DNA of 37,279 nucleotides from Candidatus Limadaptatus stercoripullorum (GTDB taxonomy: Bacteria; Bacillota; Clostridia; Christensenellales; CAG-917), in the NCBI GenBank assembly GCA_018713795.1, contig DVOE01000050.1:1-37279 (forward strand), read 5' to 3'. The position numbers and the translations under genes were made by a program. Shown piece after piece: positions 16,974-26,447 of the stretch. Below the pieces are notes generated by a model that did no database searches, had not been told where the DNA came from, and saw nothing but the letters and a program-made list of their open reading frames with translations. Numbering within the stretch: the first letter of the stretch is position 1; every line of letters starts with the position of its first letter.

Positions 16974-18194
16974 ATGCGCGCGCTGAGGGTGACCTTTCTC
17001 TATATCGGCACGATAATCGGCGCGGGGTTCGCCTCGGGCAGGGAGATCGCGGTGTTCTTCGGGGACACGGCTCCCGCATGGGTCGCCCTTTCCGCCCTGT
17101 TCATGGGACTGCTCGCCGCACTGTTCATGACGGCGGGCAAGACGGGCGCGCTGCCCTCGGGGACGGCGGTGGAGACGGGCGTGACCGTCGCCTCATTCTC
17201 GTCGGCGGCAGCCATGATCGCGGGCAGCGAATATGTCCTCCGCGCGGCGGCGGGCGTTCCCCTCTTCGGCGCGGTCGCCGCGATCGCCGCGGGAGCGGTG
17301 GTGTCCCGAGGCATAGAACGCATAAAGACGGTGAGCACCCTGCTCATCCCCCTGCTCGTCGTGCTGCTCGTCGCCGTCTACATCAAAAACGGCGCGCCCG
17401 TGTTCGGCGGCGAGTTTTCCGTAGTCAAGCCCATGCATTACGCGGGACTGGATGTCCTGCTCGGCGGTATGATGATCTCGCGGGAGGGCAAAGACCTCTC
17501 CGCAAAGCAGATAGCCGCCGTCTCCCTGCTCTCGGCGGCGGTGTTCGGACTTTTGCTCTTTATGCTCCAAAACATAGTTTTAAGTGACGATATGAACTCG
17601 TCAATGCCCGTTTTGGCTGTTGCAGACAGAGTCGGGCTCTCCGCCGTCGCCACCGTGCTCATAATCATAGCCATCTTCACCACCCTGGTCTCATCCCTCG
17701 ATCTCCTGACCCAAAGGGCGTGCTCGGCGGCGGCGAGAGCATCCGCGAAAACGGGTCCCGCAAAGGGTGGGCGTGTCGTCGCGTTCGCTATGCGCGCCGC
17801 GGCGTTCGCCTCGGAGAGCGACGGGAGAACGACGGTGGCGTTCGGGCTGCTGTGCCTGCTCTACCCCGTAAGTTTCTTCGGCTTCGAGACAATAGTGGAC
17901 ACCCTCTACCCCTTCATCGGGCTGTGCGGCATAGTCATGACGCTTTGGACCGCCGCCCGCCTTGCCCTCTTCGGCATAAAAAAAGCGGCGCTCGCGCGCC
18001 GCCCTACGCAAGGCGAACTCACTCGTCCTCGTGGTCGTGACCGCAGCCGCACCCGTCCGCGTGGTCGTGGCATCCGCAGCCGCATCCTTCATCTTCGTCC
18101 TCGCCGCACTCCTCCTCTTCCTCGCTCTCGGGGCGAAGGATGTCCTCGAAGGGGGAACGACGAGACTCGGGGTCGGGCTCGTCCAGCCCTTTGA
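16974..18194 (+). CDS. YkvI-like polytopic membrane protein with antisense-overlapping tail
   Basis: The first about 335 residues form a hydrophobic protein with roughly ten membrane segments. It begins with VTFLYIGTIIGAGFASGREI, a start shared with the uncharacterised YkvI family, which has a transporter-like fold related to amino acid/sodium symporters. No substrate is known. The frame does not stop at the expected end: after LFGIKKAALARR it runs about 70 more residues, very rich in Arg and Pro, antisense over the 3' end of the minus-strand gene at 18019-18630. The terminator of that gene (17978-18002) lies inside this coding sequence. Either the real stop was lost by mutation or a sequencing error, or the tail is truly made. 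The ATG at 16974 has GGGAGAG upstream at a rather long distance. An AT-rich TATAAT stands at about 16899. Confidence 0.72.
   Translation: MRALRVTFLYIGTIIGAGFASGREIAVFFGDTAPAWVALSALFMGLLAALFMTAGKTGALPSGTAVETGVTVASFSSAAAMIAGSEYVLRAAAGVPLFGAVAAIAAGAVVSRGIERIKTVSTLLIPLLVVLLVAVYIKNGAPVFGGEFSVVKPMHYAGLDVLLGGMMISREGKDLSAKQIAAVSLLSAAVFGLLLFMLQNIVLSDDMNSSMPVLAVADRVGLSAVATVLIIIAIFTTLVSSLDLLTQRACSAAARASAKTGPAKGGRVVAFAMRAAAFASESDGRTTVAFGLLCLLYPVSFFGFETIVDTLYPFIGLCGIVMTLWTAARLALFGIKKAALARRPTQGELTRPRGRDRSRTRPRGRGIRSRILHLRPRRTPPLPRSRGEGCPRRGNDETRGRARPAL
17978..18002 (-). terminator. Terminator of the minus-strand TPR operon
   Basis: Read on the minus strand, a 7-bp stem (18002-17996 with 17991-17985), loop GCGA, is followed by seven T. 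It lies inside the coding end of the convergent plus-strand membrane-protein gene. Confidence 0.82.
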
Positions 18195-18630
18195 GATAGC
18201 GGTAGAAGGGATCGTCCGAAAAGTCGCGGTCGTCCTCAAAGTAGCCGCCCAGTTCCTCGACGGCGTTCCTGACTTCCATATACTCGTTGTAATCGAGGTC
18301 GTACTCTTCGGCGAAGGACTTCAGGACATCTATTGCGCGTTCGTCGCCGTATTTGCCGAGCAGGCGGGCGTAGAGCGCGACATCCTCGCCGCGGTAAAGA
18401 TAGCTGACCAGCCCCATATAGACGGCGGGATTGCCCTTGTACTCCGCGAGTATCTCGATGAGCATCTTGCCCGTCTCGCCCTCGGAGACGGCGAAGCGCT
18501 CCACCATCTCGTCGACGACGGGCTCGCAGTCCTCGAGCAGATATTCGTAAGCTTCGAGGCGCTGCTCGTAGGGTTTGCTCTCGTCGGTGAGCAGGTCGAG
18601 CATACGCCGCATCTCTTTTTCAGTCTTCAT
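18019..18630 (-). CDS. Helical protein with acidic and Cys/His-rich C-terminal tail
   Basis: The 203-residue product is not recognised as a named family. Residues 1 to about 125 are predicted helical in a HEAT-like pattern (EMRRMLDLLTDE, MLIEILAEYKG, ALYARLLGKYGDERAIDVL). From about 130 it is acidic, then a run of Glu/Asp leads into a tail of Cys-Gly and His-Asp alternation (CGCGCHDH and CGCGHDHEDE) covering about the last 22 residues, likely a metal-binding element. I chose the ATG at 18630, which overlaps the stop of the TPR gene by 11 bases; earlier in-frame codons lie inside that gene. It is the last of a three-gene operon with the TPR and Lys-tailed membrane proteins. The tail is the part antisense to the membrane-protein gene on the other strand. 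Confidence 0.75.
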   Translation of the reverse strand: MKTEKEMRRMLDLLTDESKPYEQRLEAYEYLLEDCEPVVDEMVERFAVSEGETGKMLIEILAEYKGNPAVYMGLVSYLYRGEDVALYARLLGKYGDERAIDVLKSFAEEYDLDYNEYMEVRNAVEELGGYFEDDRDFSDDPFYRYLKGLDEPDPESRRSPFEDILRPESEEEEECGEDEDEGCGCGCHDHADGCGCGHDHEDE

Positions 18631-20335
18631 CGTCCTCCTCCTCGCCGCCGTCGTCGCGGACACGCGCGTCATCGTCGCCGAAGAAGATGGCGCGGTACTT
18701 GTAGAAGGTGCGCGGAGACAGCTCGTAGCGCTCCATGGCGTCCTCGTCGGGGTCGGGATCGTCGCGGTACACCTCGGAGAGCAGCACGCCTATCATGGTG
18801 ACCTCGCTCCTGAGCTTGGCGATCTTCCTGCCGCTGCGGCGTTTCCACACGGGCTCGCCGTGGGCGTCCGCGGTGACCAGATCCTCGACGATGGCGCACA
18901 GCCTGTCGAGATAGTAGGTCGGATCCTCGTCGGTGAACACTATGTCGCACGCCGTACGGTAGACGGCGCTCTTGAACTTCTTGGGCAGCGCGCGGAAGCA
19001 GGCGGGAAGCCGGAAATCCACATTCTTGAACCTGCCCTGCGCCACGATATCGAACTGCACGCTCAGCCCGCCGCCGACCAGATAATCTATGATGAGGGTC
19101 ATTTGATCGAAGGAGAGACGGACGCCTATCAGCCTGTCGCGGAAGATCTTCTCCACCGCCCTGCTGCGTATGTCCGAGAGGTACATGAGCACGGGGCAGG
19201 CGATGATATCGGCGCAGTTGTCGATGACCCACCTGAGGTCGCGGTTGAAAGCGGCGTCGTAAGTGAGCGCACGCTGGAGGCGGGTCACATCCCCGCCGTC
19301 CGTGATCTGTTTTATGCCGCGGACGATCGCGAGCTGGCACTCCTGCGGCATCTCGCAGCCGTAAGGCACCTTTTCGGGCTCGCCCTCGTAGATCCCGAGA
19401 TAGTAATGCGCCGCGCTGAACTCACCGAACACATTGTCCACGCGCTTCATCACGCGCACCGCTTCCTGCCGTTTGCCGAGGTTGTAAAGAGCCTCCGAGC
19501 GGAACATCTCGGACGCGTGCCACAGCCTAGCATGGCGGGAAAGTTTTTCGGTGATCTGGAGGATATCGGCGTCGCGCTGCCTTTCCACGAGCAGGTGGAG
19601 CAGCTTCAAAGTGACATATTCCGGGATATCGTCGGCGGCGAGCACCTCGTCAAGCACCCTGTCCACATCGTCGTATCTGCCCTGGAAGCAGTAAGCGGCG
19701 GCGAGAGTGACCTTGTTGTCGGCGTCGGGCGACTTCTTCTCGATCTCCTCGCACACGCTTATGACGCGGTCGAGGTCGCCCTTTGCGAACAGACACACGG
19801 TGCGCAGGCGCTGCGCCATGGTGAGGTAGGGTTCGGGCGCGTCGCCGAGCTCGTCGAGATATCTTATCGCGTCGTCGGGACGCTCGTCGGCGAACGCTTC
19901 GCCCGCCCGCTGGAGCATGGTCTTGCAAAATTCCACCGCGGGCTTGTCGGCGATCTTGAACATCCCCTCGCCGCTCGGCACCCGCCTGATCTCCGCCGCG
20001 CCGTCGTCCTCGCCGAGATACCTGAGATAATAGGACGCGACATCCTCCTCCCCCGCTTCGGCGGCGTTGAGACACAGCTGCCACAGCGCGGGATTCTCGT
20101 CCTCGTCGGTGAGGGCGCGGGTCATGGCTTTGTAGAGAGCGGCGTTGGAAGCGTCGAGCTCGTGGAGTTTGGAATAGGCAACGCCGAGCGCGGTGTAGCT
20201 CTCCGAGTCGTCGCTTGCCGAACAGGCGGTGCGGAAATAGCTTATCGCCTTTTCGTACTCGCCCTTTTGCAGAGCGGCGTCTCCGAGCTCGAGATAGTCC
20301 TCGCCGTCGAGTTTGAACTCAATGCGTTTGGCCAT
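18620..20335 (-). CDS. Tetratricopeptide-repeat protein
   Basis: This 571-residue soluble protein starts with clear TPR units: YLELGDAALQKGEYEKAISYFRTA and YTALGVAYSKLHELDASNAAL, with further helical repeats through about residue 340 (for example AFADERPDDAIRYLDELG and AAYCFQGRYDDVDRVLDEVL). The C-terminal part (about 340-540) is not recognised, and the end is strongly acidic (GGEEEDDED). TPR arrays bind other proteins; no enzymatic motif is seen. I chose the ATG at 20335, which overlaps the stop of the preceding membrane-protein gene by one base. Co-transcription and overlap with that gene and with the Cys/His-tailed gene suggest a complex at the membrane, which is an inference. Confidence 0.78.
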   Translation of the reverse strand: MAKRIEFKLDGEDYLELGDAALQKGEYEKAISYFRTACSASDDSESYTALGVAYSKLHELDASNAALYKAMTRALTDEDENPALWQLCLNAAEAGEEDVASYYLRYLGEDDGAAEIRRVPSGEGMFKIADKPAVEFCKTMLQRAGEAFADERPDDAIRYLDELGDAPEPYLTMAQRLRTVCLFAKGDLDRVISVCEEIEKKSPDADNKVTLAAAYCFQGRYDDVDRVLDEVLAADDIPEYVTLKLLHLLVERQRDADILQITEKLSRHARLWHASEMFRSEALYNLGKRQEAVRVMKRVDNVFGEFSAAHYYLGIYEGEPEKVPYGCEMPQECQLAIVRGIKQITDGGDVTRLQRALTYDAAFNRDLRWVIDNCADIIACPVLMYLSDIRSRAVEKIFRDRLIGVRLSFDQMTLIIDYLVGGGLSVQFDIVAQGRFKNVDFRLPACFRALPKKFKSAVYRTACDIVFTDEDPTYYLDRLCAIVEDLVTADAHGEPVWKRRSGRKIAKLRSEVTMIGVLLSEVYRDDPDPDEDAMERYELSPRTFYKYRAIFFGDDDARVRDDGGEEEDDED

Positions 20336-21501
20336 TACTTTTTCTTCTTTTTCTTCTTTGGGTTCTGATAAGGCGCGGGCTGCGCTTTCTTTTTGGGAGC
20401 GGGAGCGGATGCGCCCGTCGCGGGAGCGGCGGGGGCGTCCTTGCCGGCAGGCAGGGCCTTGCCCGCCTTGACCGCTCTGCCGTGAGCGACCGCTTTCTTC
20501 TTTTCGAAGTACGCCTTGTAAGCCTTGCACTTGCTCATGCCGCGGTCACCCATCGCTATCCAGCACAGCGCCCAGAAAATGAAGCCTATGATGAACATGA
20601 CTATGACCACGATGATGGAGAGGATCTGCGACGCGGTGAGCAAAAGGAGCGGCACCGCGGACGCTATCCCCACGAGTATGACATAGAGGGGGTTGTTGAA
20701 GATGATGACTATCGCGTCCTTGATCGTGTCCTTGAAGGACAGCTCATAGGAGGTGAACAGCGACATCATTGTCATGGGCAGCAGCAGCAGAGGCGCGCCG
20801 AATATGAAAGTCAGGATGACCGCGGCGAGGCTGCCCGCCGTATCCGCGCCCTTGGCGTCGCAGGAGAGATGATAGAGGAGCGAGGTGCCCATCGCGAGCG
20901 CGATGAGTATGCCCACCGTCGCCGTGACGAGGAACTTCCACCAATACTTCCTGAACCCCATGAAGAAGGTCGCGACGGAGCGCTTGTAGAAATCCTGGAA
21001 ATAGCTGCGCTTGGCACAGTAGAACAGCCCCGCCATGAAGGGGGAGGCGATGACGCCCGCGCCTGCGAGCATACAAAGCAGAGGCTCGTAGACTTCCCAA
21101 TACAGCCGCGCGGTCTGTTCGGAGATGCTGTCGAACTCGCCCGAGGGGGTGAAGCCTATGCCCAGCCCGCCCGTGAAGACGAAGCCCTGACCTATCACAT
21201 AGTCCTCGAAGAAGGGCTCGGCGACGAGCAGCACGAGCACGAAGACGAGCGCCGCCGCGAGGAACCACAGCGAGCATTTGATGAGAGTGCGGTAGTCTCC
21301 GCGGCACACAGCCGCGGCTTTTCTGATATATCCCTCGGGATACGCCTTCTTGACGCGCGCCTCGGTCATGCCGGCGACGACGACTTTGCGTTCTTCCTCG
21401 GGTTCGGTGACGACGGGCGCGTCCACAAAGAGAGAGCCGAAGATGAACTTCGGTTCCTTCGCCGCGCGCTGCTTGCCGCCTGTCTGTGCCTGATTTGCCA
21501 T
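20335..21501 (-). CDS. Multi-pass membrane protein with Lys-rich tail
   Basis: The 388-residue protein is not recognised as a named family. About six hydrophobic segments are visible, including LWFLAAALVFVLVLLVAEPF (about 80-98), one near 145-160, FLVTATVGILIALAMG, AAVILTFIFGAPLLLLPMTM, PLYVILVGIASAVPLLLLTA and IIVVIVMFIIGFIFWALCW. The pattern recalls YesL/DUF624-like membrane proteins, with low certainty. The cytoplasmic C-terminus is Lys/Ala/Pro-rich and ends in a run of seven lysines, opposite in charge to the acidic tails of the two downstream proteins, which may help them meet. AGGAG precedes the ATG. It is the first gene of the operon behind the promoter at 21551-21579. Confidence 0.75.
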   Translation of the reverse strand: MANQAQTGGKQRAAKEPKFIFGSLFVDAPVVTEPEEERKVVVAGMTEARVKKAYPEGYIRKAAAVCRGDYRTLIKCSLWFLAAALVFVLVLLVAEPFFEDYVIGQGFVFTGGLGIGFTPSGEFDSISEQTARLYWEVYEPLLCMLAGAGVIASPFMAGLFYCAKRSYFQDFYKRSVATFFMGFRKYWWKFLVTATVGILIALAMGTSLLYHLSCDAKGADTAGSLAAVILTFIFGAPLLLLPMTMMSLFTSYELSFKDTIKDAIVIIFNNPLYVILVGIASAVPLLLLTASQILSIIVVIVMFIIGFIFWALCWIAMGDRGMSKCKAYKAYFEKKKAVAHGRAVKAGKALPAGKDAPAAPATGASAPAPKKKAQPAPYQNPKKKKKKK

Positions 21502-21550
21502 TTATGCCACTCCTGCCCCGCCGAGACGGGGGAACGGTTTATTCCGCTTT

Positions 21551-21579
21551 ATTCTACACTAACACGCCTCAAATATCAA
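21551..21579 (-). promoter_or_regulatory. Promoter of the membrane-TPR operon
   Basis: On the minus strand TTGATA (21579-21574) and TAGAAT (21556-21551) are 17 bases apart, about 50 bases before the first gene. Confidence 0.65.
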
Positions 21580-21647
21580 ATCAATAAGATGAATTGTGAA
21601 AAATTCCGGCTAAGACTCGCCGCGCGCCCGTTTTTTGCCGCGAAGCA

Positions 21648-21676
21648 TTGACATTTCGTCCGTGTGTCAATATACT
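21648..21676 (+). promoter_or_regulatory. Strong promoter of asd-dapA-dapB
   Basis: TTGACA (21648-21653) and TATACT (21671-21676) are exactly 17 bases apart. Transcription would start about 28 bases before asd, so the leader has no room for a lysine riboswitch. Confidence 0.85.
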
Positions 21677-21711
21677 TCACAATAATAAGAGGTAAGGGGC
21701 AAGGAGGTCAA

Positions 21712-22722
21712 ATGAAAAAGTTCAACATCGCCGTAGTCGGCGCCACCGGTATGGTGGGCAACAAGTTTCTCGAAGTCCTGACCGAAAGGCAGCTCCCCGT
21801 CGAGAATTATTATCTCTTCGCGTCCGCAAGGAGCGCGGGCAAGCAGATAGATTTCATGGGCAAGCCCCACACCGTCATAGAGCTCACCGACGAGAATGTC
21901 GCCGCTCTTGCCGGCAAAGTGGATTTCGCCCTCTTCTCCGCAGGCGCGGGCACTTCCAAGCGCTTCGCCCCCGAGTTCGTGAAAGCGGGCGCGGTGGTCG
22001 TCGACAACAGCAGCCAATGGCGCATGTACGACGATGTCCCCCTCGTCGTCCCCGAGGTCAACCCCGAGGATGTCAAGTGGAACAAGGGCATCATCGCCAA
22101 CCCCAACTGCTCCACCATCCAGGCGGTCGTCGCCCTGAAGCCGCTGTATGACCGCTTCGGCATCAGGCGTATCGTCTACTCCACCTACCAGGCGGTGTCC
22201 GGCGCGGGCGTCGCGGGCTACAACGATCTCAAGTACGGCATCGAGGGAAGGGCGCCCGAGAAGTTCCCCTACCCCATCGCCTTCAACATGCTGCCGCATA
22301 TCGATGTCTTCCTCGAGAACGGCTACACCAAAGAGGAGTGGAAGATGATCGAGGAGACCCGCAAGATCCTCCACGACAAGTCCCTCCGCATCACCGCCAC
22401 CACCGTGCGCGTGCCCGTCTATCACGGTCACAGCGAGTCCATCAATGTGGAGTTCGTGAAGCCCTGCACCCGCGAAGAGGTGTTCGACTGCCTGTCTCAT
22501 TTCCCCGGGCTCGTCGTGCAGGACGATGTGGCGAACAATGTCTACCCCATGCCCATACTCGCCGAGGGTCACGACGAGGTGTTCGTCGGGCGTATCCGCA
22601 TTGACGAGAGCGTGGAGAGCGGCGTCAACCTTTGGTGCGTCGCCGACAACATCAGAAAGGGCGCGGCGACCAACGCCGTCCAGATAGTCCAGCTGCTCAT
22701 AGCTAACGAGGCGGAGGCATAA
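21712..22722 (+). CDS. asd: Aspartate-semialdehyde dehydrogenase
   Basis: Asd reduces aspartyl phosphate to aspartate semialdehyde, the branch point for lysine/peptidoglycan and threonine/methionine. The 336-residue protein opens with the Rossmann motif VVGATGMVGNKFLEVL, and the catalytic cysteine is C133 in NPNCSTIQ; DNSSQWRMYDDVPLVVPEVN and the C-terminal GHSESINVEF are further family marks. I chose the ATG at 21712 because AAGGAGG stands five bases upstream; in-frame codons further upstream overlap the promoter. It is the first gene of the asd-dapA-dapB operon. No aspartokinase is visible in the window. Confidence 0.95.
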   Translation: MKKFNIAVVGATGMVGNKFLEVLTERQLPVENYYLFASARSAGKQIDFMGKPHTVIELTDENVAALAGKVDFALFSAGAGTSKRFAPEFVKAGAVVVDNSSQWRMYDDVPLVVPEVNPEDVKWNKGIIANPNCSTIQAVVALKPLYDRFGIRRIVYSTYQAVSGAGVAGYNDLKYGIEGRAPEKFPYPIAFNMLPHIDVFLENGYTKEEWKMIEETRKILHDKSLRITATTVRVPVYHGHSESINVEFVKPCTREEVFDCLSHFPGLVVQDDVANNVYPMPILAEGHDEVFVGRIRIDESVESGVNLWCVADNIRKGAATNAVQIVQLLIANEAEA

Positions 22723-22723
22723 C

Positions 22724-23593
22724 ATGATCTTCAAAGGTACGGCAACGGCACTCATCACCCCATTCACCGCAGACGGAGTGGATCTCGACGCGTTCGGGAA
22801 ACTGCTCGACGAACAGGTCGCGGGCGGCGTGTCCGCCGTTGTCGTGCTGGGCACGACGGGCGAACCCGCGACCATGACCGCGAGCGAAAAACTCGAAGTC
22901 ATGAAGTTCGCGATCCGGCGGTTCAAAGGCGTCATCCCCGTCATAATCGGCACGGGCTCCAACAACACCGCCGCCGCCGTCGAACTCTCCGTTCAGGCTG
23001 AAAAACTCGGCGCGGACGCCCTGCTCGTCGTCACTCCCTACTACAACAAAGCCACCCAGCGCGGGCTCATCGCTCACTACACCGCCATCGCCGACGCGGT
23101 GAACATCCCCATCATCTGCTACAATGTCCCGGGGCGCACGGGCGTCAATCTCCTGCCCGCCACTTTCGCGGAGCTCGCGGAACACCCCAACATCGCCGCC
23201 ATCAAAGAGGCGAGCGGCAACATGGAGCAGATCGAAGAGGTCATCCGCCTCACCCGCGGCAAAGCCGTGGTGTACAGCGGCGACGACGGCATCACGGTGC
23301 CCGTCATGGCGATGGGCGGTATGGGCGTCATAAGCGTGGCGAGCAATGTCGCGCCGAAGTTCACCTCCGAGATGACCTCGGCTGCCCTCGCCGGCGACTA
23401 CGCCAAAGCCGCGGATATGCAGCTCAGGATGCTGCCTTTCGTGCGCGCGCTGTTCTCGGAAGTCAACCCCATCCCCGTCAAGAAAGCCGCCGAACTCAAA
23501 GGTATCTGCGCGGGGACGGTGAGGCTGCCCCTCACCCCCATGACGGATGAAAACGCCGCAAAGCTCGCGGCGATACTTCCCGACTTTGACTGA
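22724..23593 (+). CDS. dapA: 4-hydroxy-tetrahydrodipicolinate synthase
   Basis: DapA condenses pyruvate with aspartate semialdehyde, the first step specific to lysine and diaminopimelate. The 289-residue TIM-barrel protein shows LGTTGEPATM (42-51), the tyrosine-bearing PYYNKATQRGL, YNVPGRTGVN and the Schiff-base lysine K161 in IAAIKEASGN. GGAGG lies six bases before the ATG, which follows the asd stop by a single base. dapB starts 3 bases after it. The family can include related aldolases, but the context with asd and dapB makes DapA secure. Confidence 0.95.
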   Translation: MIFKGTATALITPFTADGVDLDAFGKLLDEQVAGGVSAVVVLGTTGEPATMTASEKLEVMKFAIRRFKGVIPVIIGTGSNNTAAAVELSVQAEKLGADALLVVTPYYNKATQRGLIAHYTAIADAVNIPIICYNVPGRTGVNLLPATFAELAEHPNIAAIKEASGNMEQIEEVIRLTRGKAVVYSGDDGITVPVMAMGGMGVISVASNVAPKFTSEMTSAALAGDYAKAADMQLRMLPFVRALFSEVNPIPVKKAAELKGICAGTVRLPLTPMTDENAAKLAAILPDFD

Positions 23594-23596
23594 GTT

Positions 23597-24793
23597 ATGA
23601 CAAAGATCGCCCTGTCCGGCGCCGCCGGACGCATCGGAAAGACAATCTGCGCCACCCTCATCGGAAGGAACGATTTCGAGATCCTCTTCGGCGTCGACTC
23701 GCGCGGCGGGGAGGATTTCCCTTTCCCCGTACATAAGAGCTTTGACGACTGCCCCGCGGGGGCGGATGTGGTCATAGACTTCTCGGTGCCCGAGGCGCTT
23801 GACGGACTGCTCTCCTACTGCCTCAAAAACAAGTGCGGCGCGGTCATCGCGACGACGGGGCACACCGCCGAGCAGCTCGCCGCCATAAAAAAGGCGTCCG
23901 AGAGCGTCCCGGTGTTCATGGCGAGCAACATGTCACTCGGCGTCAACCTGCTCGCCGCCCTCGCCAAGGACGCGGCGAAGTTTTTGGGCTCCGCCTACGA
24001 TGTCGAGATCGTCGAGACCCACCACAACCGCAAACTCGATTCCCCGAGCGGCACCGCCCTCACCCTCGCAGCGGCGATAAACGATGCGCGCGGAGGCGTC
24101 CTCGAGCCCGTCTACGGCAGACACGCCGCCAAGCACCGCCGCGAACCGAACGAGATCGGCATACACGCCGTCCGCGGGGGCACCGTGGTCGGCAAACACG
24201 ATATCTTCTTCCTCGGCGCAGGCGAAGTCATAAGGCTCAGCCACGAGTCCGAGAGCAAAGAGGTGTTCGCCATGGGCGCGCTGAGAGCCGCCGAGTTCAT
24301 CGCGGGCAAAGAGAAGGGCTTCTACGACATGACTTCCATCCTCGGCGACTTCCACGCCGTCACGGCGGTGGAATGCGAACGCGATGTCGCCCTCGTCACC
24401 CTGCCCTCGACGGGCGCGGACGAGTTCCTCGCGCTGCTTAGCGAACTCAAACGCCTGCGCGTCAACCTCGACATGATAAGCAGGAACTATCTCGGCAGCG
24501 GCAGCGCGGCGGTGTCCTTCACCCTCTCGGGCAGCGACCTCGCACGCGCGGAAAAAGCCATAGCCGCCTGCCCCGGAGCCGTCACCGTACGCGGAGCGTG
24601 CAAGCTCACGGCGGAAGGCGCGGGTATGCAACATAAGAGCGGCGTCGCCGCCGATGTGCTCTCTCTGCTCGCGGGGACGGGTGCCTGCATCTACGCGGTC
24701 ACCACCTCTGAGACCAAGATCTCCTGCTGCATAGACAGCGCTTCCCTCGCCACCGCCGAAAAGGCTCTCAAATCCTACTACGGCATAAAGTAA
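23597..24793 (+). CDS. dapB: Dihydrodipicolinate reductase fused to a C-terminal ACT-domain pair
   Basis: Residues 1 to about 250 are a complete DapB: LSGAAGRIGKTI at the nucleotide site, ATTGHT, MASNMSLGVNLL, the catalytic region ETHHNRKLDSPSGTAL, and RGGTVVGKHDIFF. It reduces the DapA product with NAD(P)H. The protein is 398 residues against a usual 240-270. The extra about 145 residues have two ferredoxin-like halves, DVALVTLPSTGADEFLALLS (from about 263) and AEGAGMQHKSGVAADVLSLL (from about 339). The second closely resembles the end of aspartokinase, including the SETKISCCID segment. An amino-acid feedback site, most likely lysine, is inferred. A frameshift is unlikely, since the frame is open and intact throughout. 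A terminator follows. Confidence 0.92.
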   Translation: MTKIALSGAAGRIGKTICATLIGRNDFEILFGVDSRGGEDFPFPVHKSFDDCPAGADVVIDFSVPEALDGLLSYCLKNKCGAVIATTGHTAEQLAAIKKASESVPVFMASNMSLGVNLLAALAKDAAKFLGSAYDVEIVETHHNRKLDSPSGTALTLAAAINDARGGVLEPVYGRHAAKHRREPNEIGIHAVRGGTVVGKHDIFFLGAGEVIRLSHESESKEVFAMGALRAAEFIAGKEKGFYDMTSILGDFHAVTAVECERDVALVTLPSTGADEFLALLSELKRLRVNLDMISRNYLGSGSAAVSFTLSGSDLARAEKAIAACPGAVTVRGACKLTAEGAGMQHKSGVAADVLSLLAGTGACIYAVTTSETKISCCIDSASLATAEKALKSYYGIK

Positions 24794-24819
24794 ATCTTCC
24801 CGAAATACGAGACCTAACG

Positions 24820-24847
24820 AAAGCCCGCGTTGAAACGCGGGCTTTTT
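24820..24847 (+). terminator. Terminator of asd-dapA-dapB
   Basis: A 10-bp stem (24821-24830 with 24835-24844), loop TGAA, is followed by a short T run (24843-24847). A second T8 tract stands at about 24856-24863. Confidence 0.9.
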
Positions 24848-24932
24848 CAAGGTAGTTTTTTTTACTCCGACGGCTCGGATCGCGCATTTTCCGCGCGCAT
24901 TACGCGCCGCGTCGAAAGCGGCGTCATTTCGA

Positions 24933-26396
<1,464 letters not shown>

Positions 26397-26405
26397 CTAT
26401 TGTCT

Positions 26406-26427
26406 CTTCCCACACCCTCGTGGGAAG
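26406..26427. other. Inverted repeat without T tail
   Basis: An 8-bp perfect stem (26406-26413 with 26420-26427) and six-base loop stand just beyond the last ACGT site. It may mark the edge of the gdhA segment or stabilise the transcript end of the gene at 26448. Confidence 0.4.
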
Positions 26428-26447
26428 GCTATCATATTGTCGTGAGG

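Noticed and set aside
21577..21711. Lysine riboswitch in front of asd
   Set aside because: The promoter leaves a leader of only about 28 bases, far too short for the lysine aptamer.
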